A program made the position numbers and the translations under genes. From Xanthobacter agilis (GTDB taxonomy: Bacteria > Pseudomonadota > Alphaproteobacteria > Rhizobiales > Xanthobacteraceae): DNA of 64,000 nucleotides. Numbering within the stretch: position 1 is the stretch's first letter; the number at the start of each line of letters is the position of its first letter. The notes under the pieces are model-generated. The model was not told the origin of the DNA and searched no databases. It saw nothing but the letters and a program-made list of their open reading frames with translations. Below are positions 63,530-64,000 of the stretch, piece after piece. The DNA lies in contig NZ_JABWGX010000007.1 in NCBI RefSeq assembly GCF_021730435.1, forward strand, positions 62,001-126,000, given 5' to 3'.

Positions 63530-64000
63530 CTAGTGGGCCGAGGCTTCCGACGCGCCGATGCCAGTCTCCGAGCGCACTTCCTGCGCCGGGAAGCCGGCAC
63601 GGTCAATGCTGGCCCGCGGGCTCTTGTCCAGGATGGAGAACAGCCAGATGCCCGCGAAGCCCAGGGTCATGGAGAACAGGGCCGGCGAGGTGTAGGGGAA
63701 CGGCGCGGAGCCGACCGGATAGCCGAGCGTGGCCTCCCACACCGATGGCGACAGGATGGTGAGGAGCACCGAGGAGGCGAGCCCCAGGAAGCCGCCGATC
63801 ACCGCGCCCCTGGTGGTGCAGTCCTTCCACAGCACCGACATGAACAGCACCGGGAAGTTGGCCGAGGCCGCCACCGCGAACGCCAGCGACACCATGAAGG
63901 CAATGTTCTGCTTCTCGAAGGCGATGCCCAGCAGCACCGCGATGATGCCCAGGCAGATGGTGGTGATGCGCGAGACCTTCAGCTCGGACGCGCTGTCGGC
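63530..64000 (-). CDS. actP: Cation/acetate symporter ActP, C-terminal part (runs off right edge)
   Basis: The last 156 complete codons of an SSS-family symporter read leftward. The visible part begins ADSASELKVSRITTICLG, then FEKQNIAFMVSLAFAVAASANFPVLFMSVLWKDCTTRGAVIGG, a signature of the acetate/glycolate permease ActP. TM segments alternate to a cytoplasmic tail ending EASAH. The N-terminal ~400 residues lie right of the window. It heads the kinase/exonuclease operon in the visible sequence and probably imports acetate with Na+. Confidence 0.92.
   Translation of the reverse strand, partial: ADSASELKVSRITTICLGIIAVLLGIAFEKQNIAFMVSLAFAVAASANFPVLFMSVLWKDCTTRGAVIGGFLGLASSVLLTILSPSVWEATLGYPVGSAPFPYTSPALFSMTLGFAGIWLFSILDKSPRASIDRAGFPAQEVRSETGIGASEASAH

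Overview
The window is about 64 kb of GC-rich chromosome from an alphaproteobacterium of the order Hyphomicrobiales (Rhizobiales). The gene content fits a Xanthobacteraceae-type facultative methylotroph: a methanofuran/tetrahydromethanopterin cofactor cluster, an alphaproteobacterial plant-type gshA, an SSS-type acetate-switch kinase locus and very large SIGGGGG-repeat autotransporters. Family and genus are inference; no rRNA is present. There is no prophage, IS element or CRISPR array.

Layout. 1-4.2 kb: the N-terminal 1,414 codons of a giant repeat autotransporter that runs off the left edge. 4.2-5.2 kb: a gene-poor stretch ending in tRNA-Lys(UUU). 5.4-12.6 kb: M20 amidohydrolase, chemoreceptor, MFS exporter and a pentaheme cytochrome c that joins an alcohol-dehydrogenase-type triheme module to a thiosulfate-dehydrogenase-like diheme module. 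13-16.3 kb: ahpC-ahpF-oxyR peroxide-defence operon with a recognisable OxyR operator/promoter and a hairpin after every gene. 16.5-20.3 kb: EamA exporter, gshA, AI-2E family permease. 20.4-23.7 kb: surface polysaccharide genes (SDR, KpsS-like, pyruvyl transferase). 23.9-26.6 kb: gatB, lipB, tRNA-Leu(GAG) followed by a terminator and a 16-bp tandem repeat. 26.9-35.5 kb: low-complexity poly-proline protein, polysaccharide deacetylase, mgtE, a GGDEF-EAL protein with no conventional start codon at its best ribosome site, folD, a pterin carbinolamine dehydratase-like gene and a nitronate monooxygenase. 35.6-39.6 kb: five tightly packed minus-strand genes for methanofuran/tetrahydromethanopterin-type cofactor synthesis (mfnB, DUF447, dihydropteroate-synthase-like, flavoprotein, mfnE-like kinase). 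39.8 kb: class I cytochrome c.

40.65-51.5 kb looks like one catabolic island. A plus-strand unit (flavin reductase, HpaB-family monooxygenase, cupin, amidase) and a minus-strand unit (livHMGF, binding protein, DUF2848 hydrolase, GntR regulator) face each other. The same 25-bp dyad (TAATAG or AATTAG, N13, CTAATT, with a shared flank) lies at the outer promoter of each. It reads as an uptake-and-degradation system for an unidentified aromatic or N-heterocyclic amide/acid under GntR control, and is the best candidate here for an undescribed system.

51.8-56.2 kb: a TauD-type dioxygenase with a sulfonate-type ABC transporter carrying two different permeases. 56.4-64 kb: a minus-strand operon whose genes mostly overlap by ATGA: ActP symporter (cut by the right edge), DUF294 CBS-nucleotidyltransferase, an 80-residue membrane protein, a CrbS-like transporter-kinase, a single-domain response regulator, and a membrane protein joining a PAS/degenerate kinase module to a DEDDh exonuclease. 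This is an acetate-switch-type locus.
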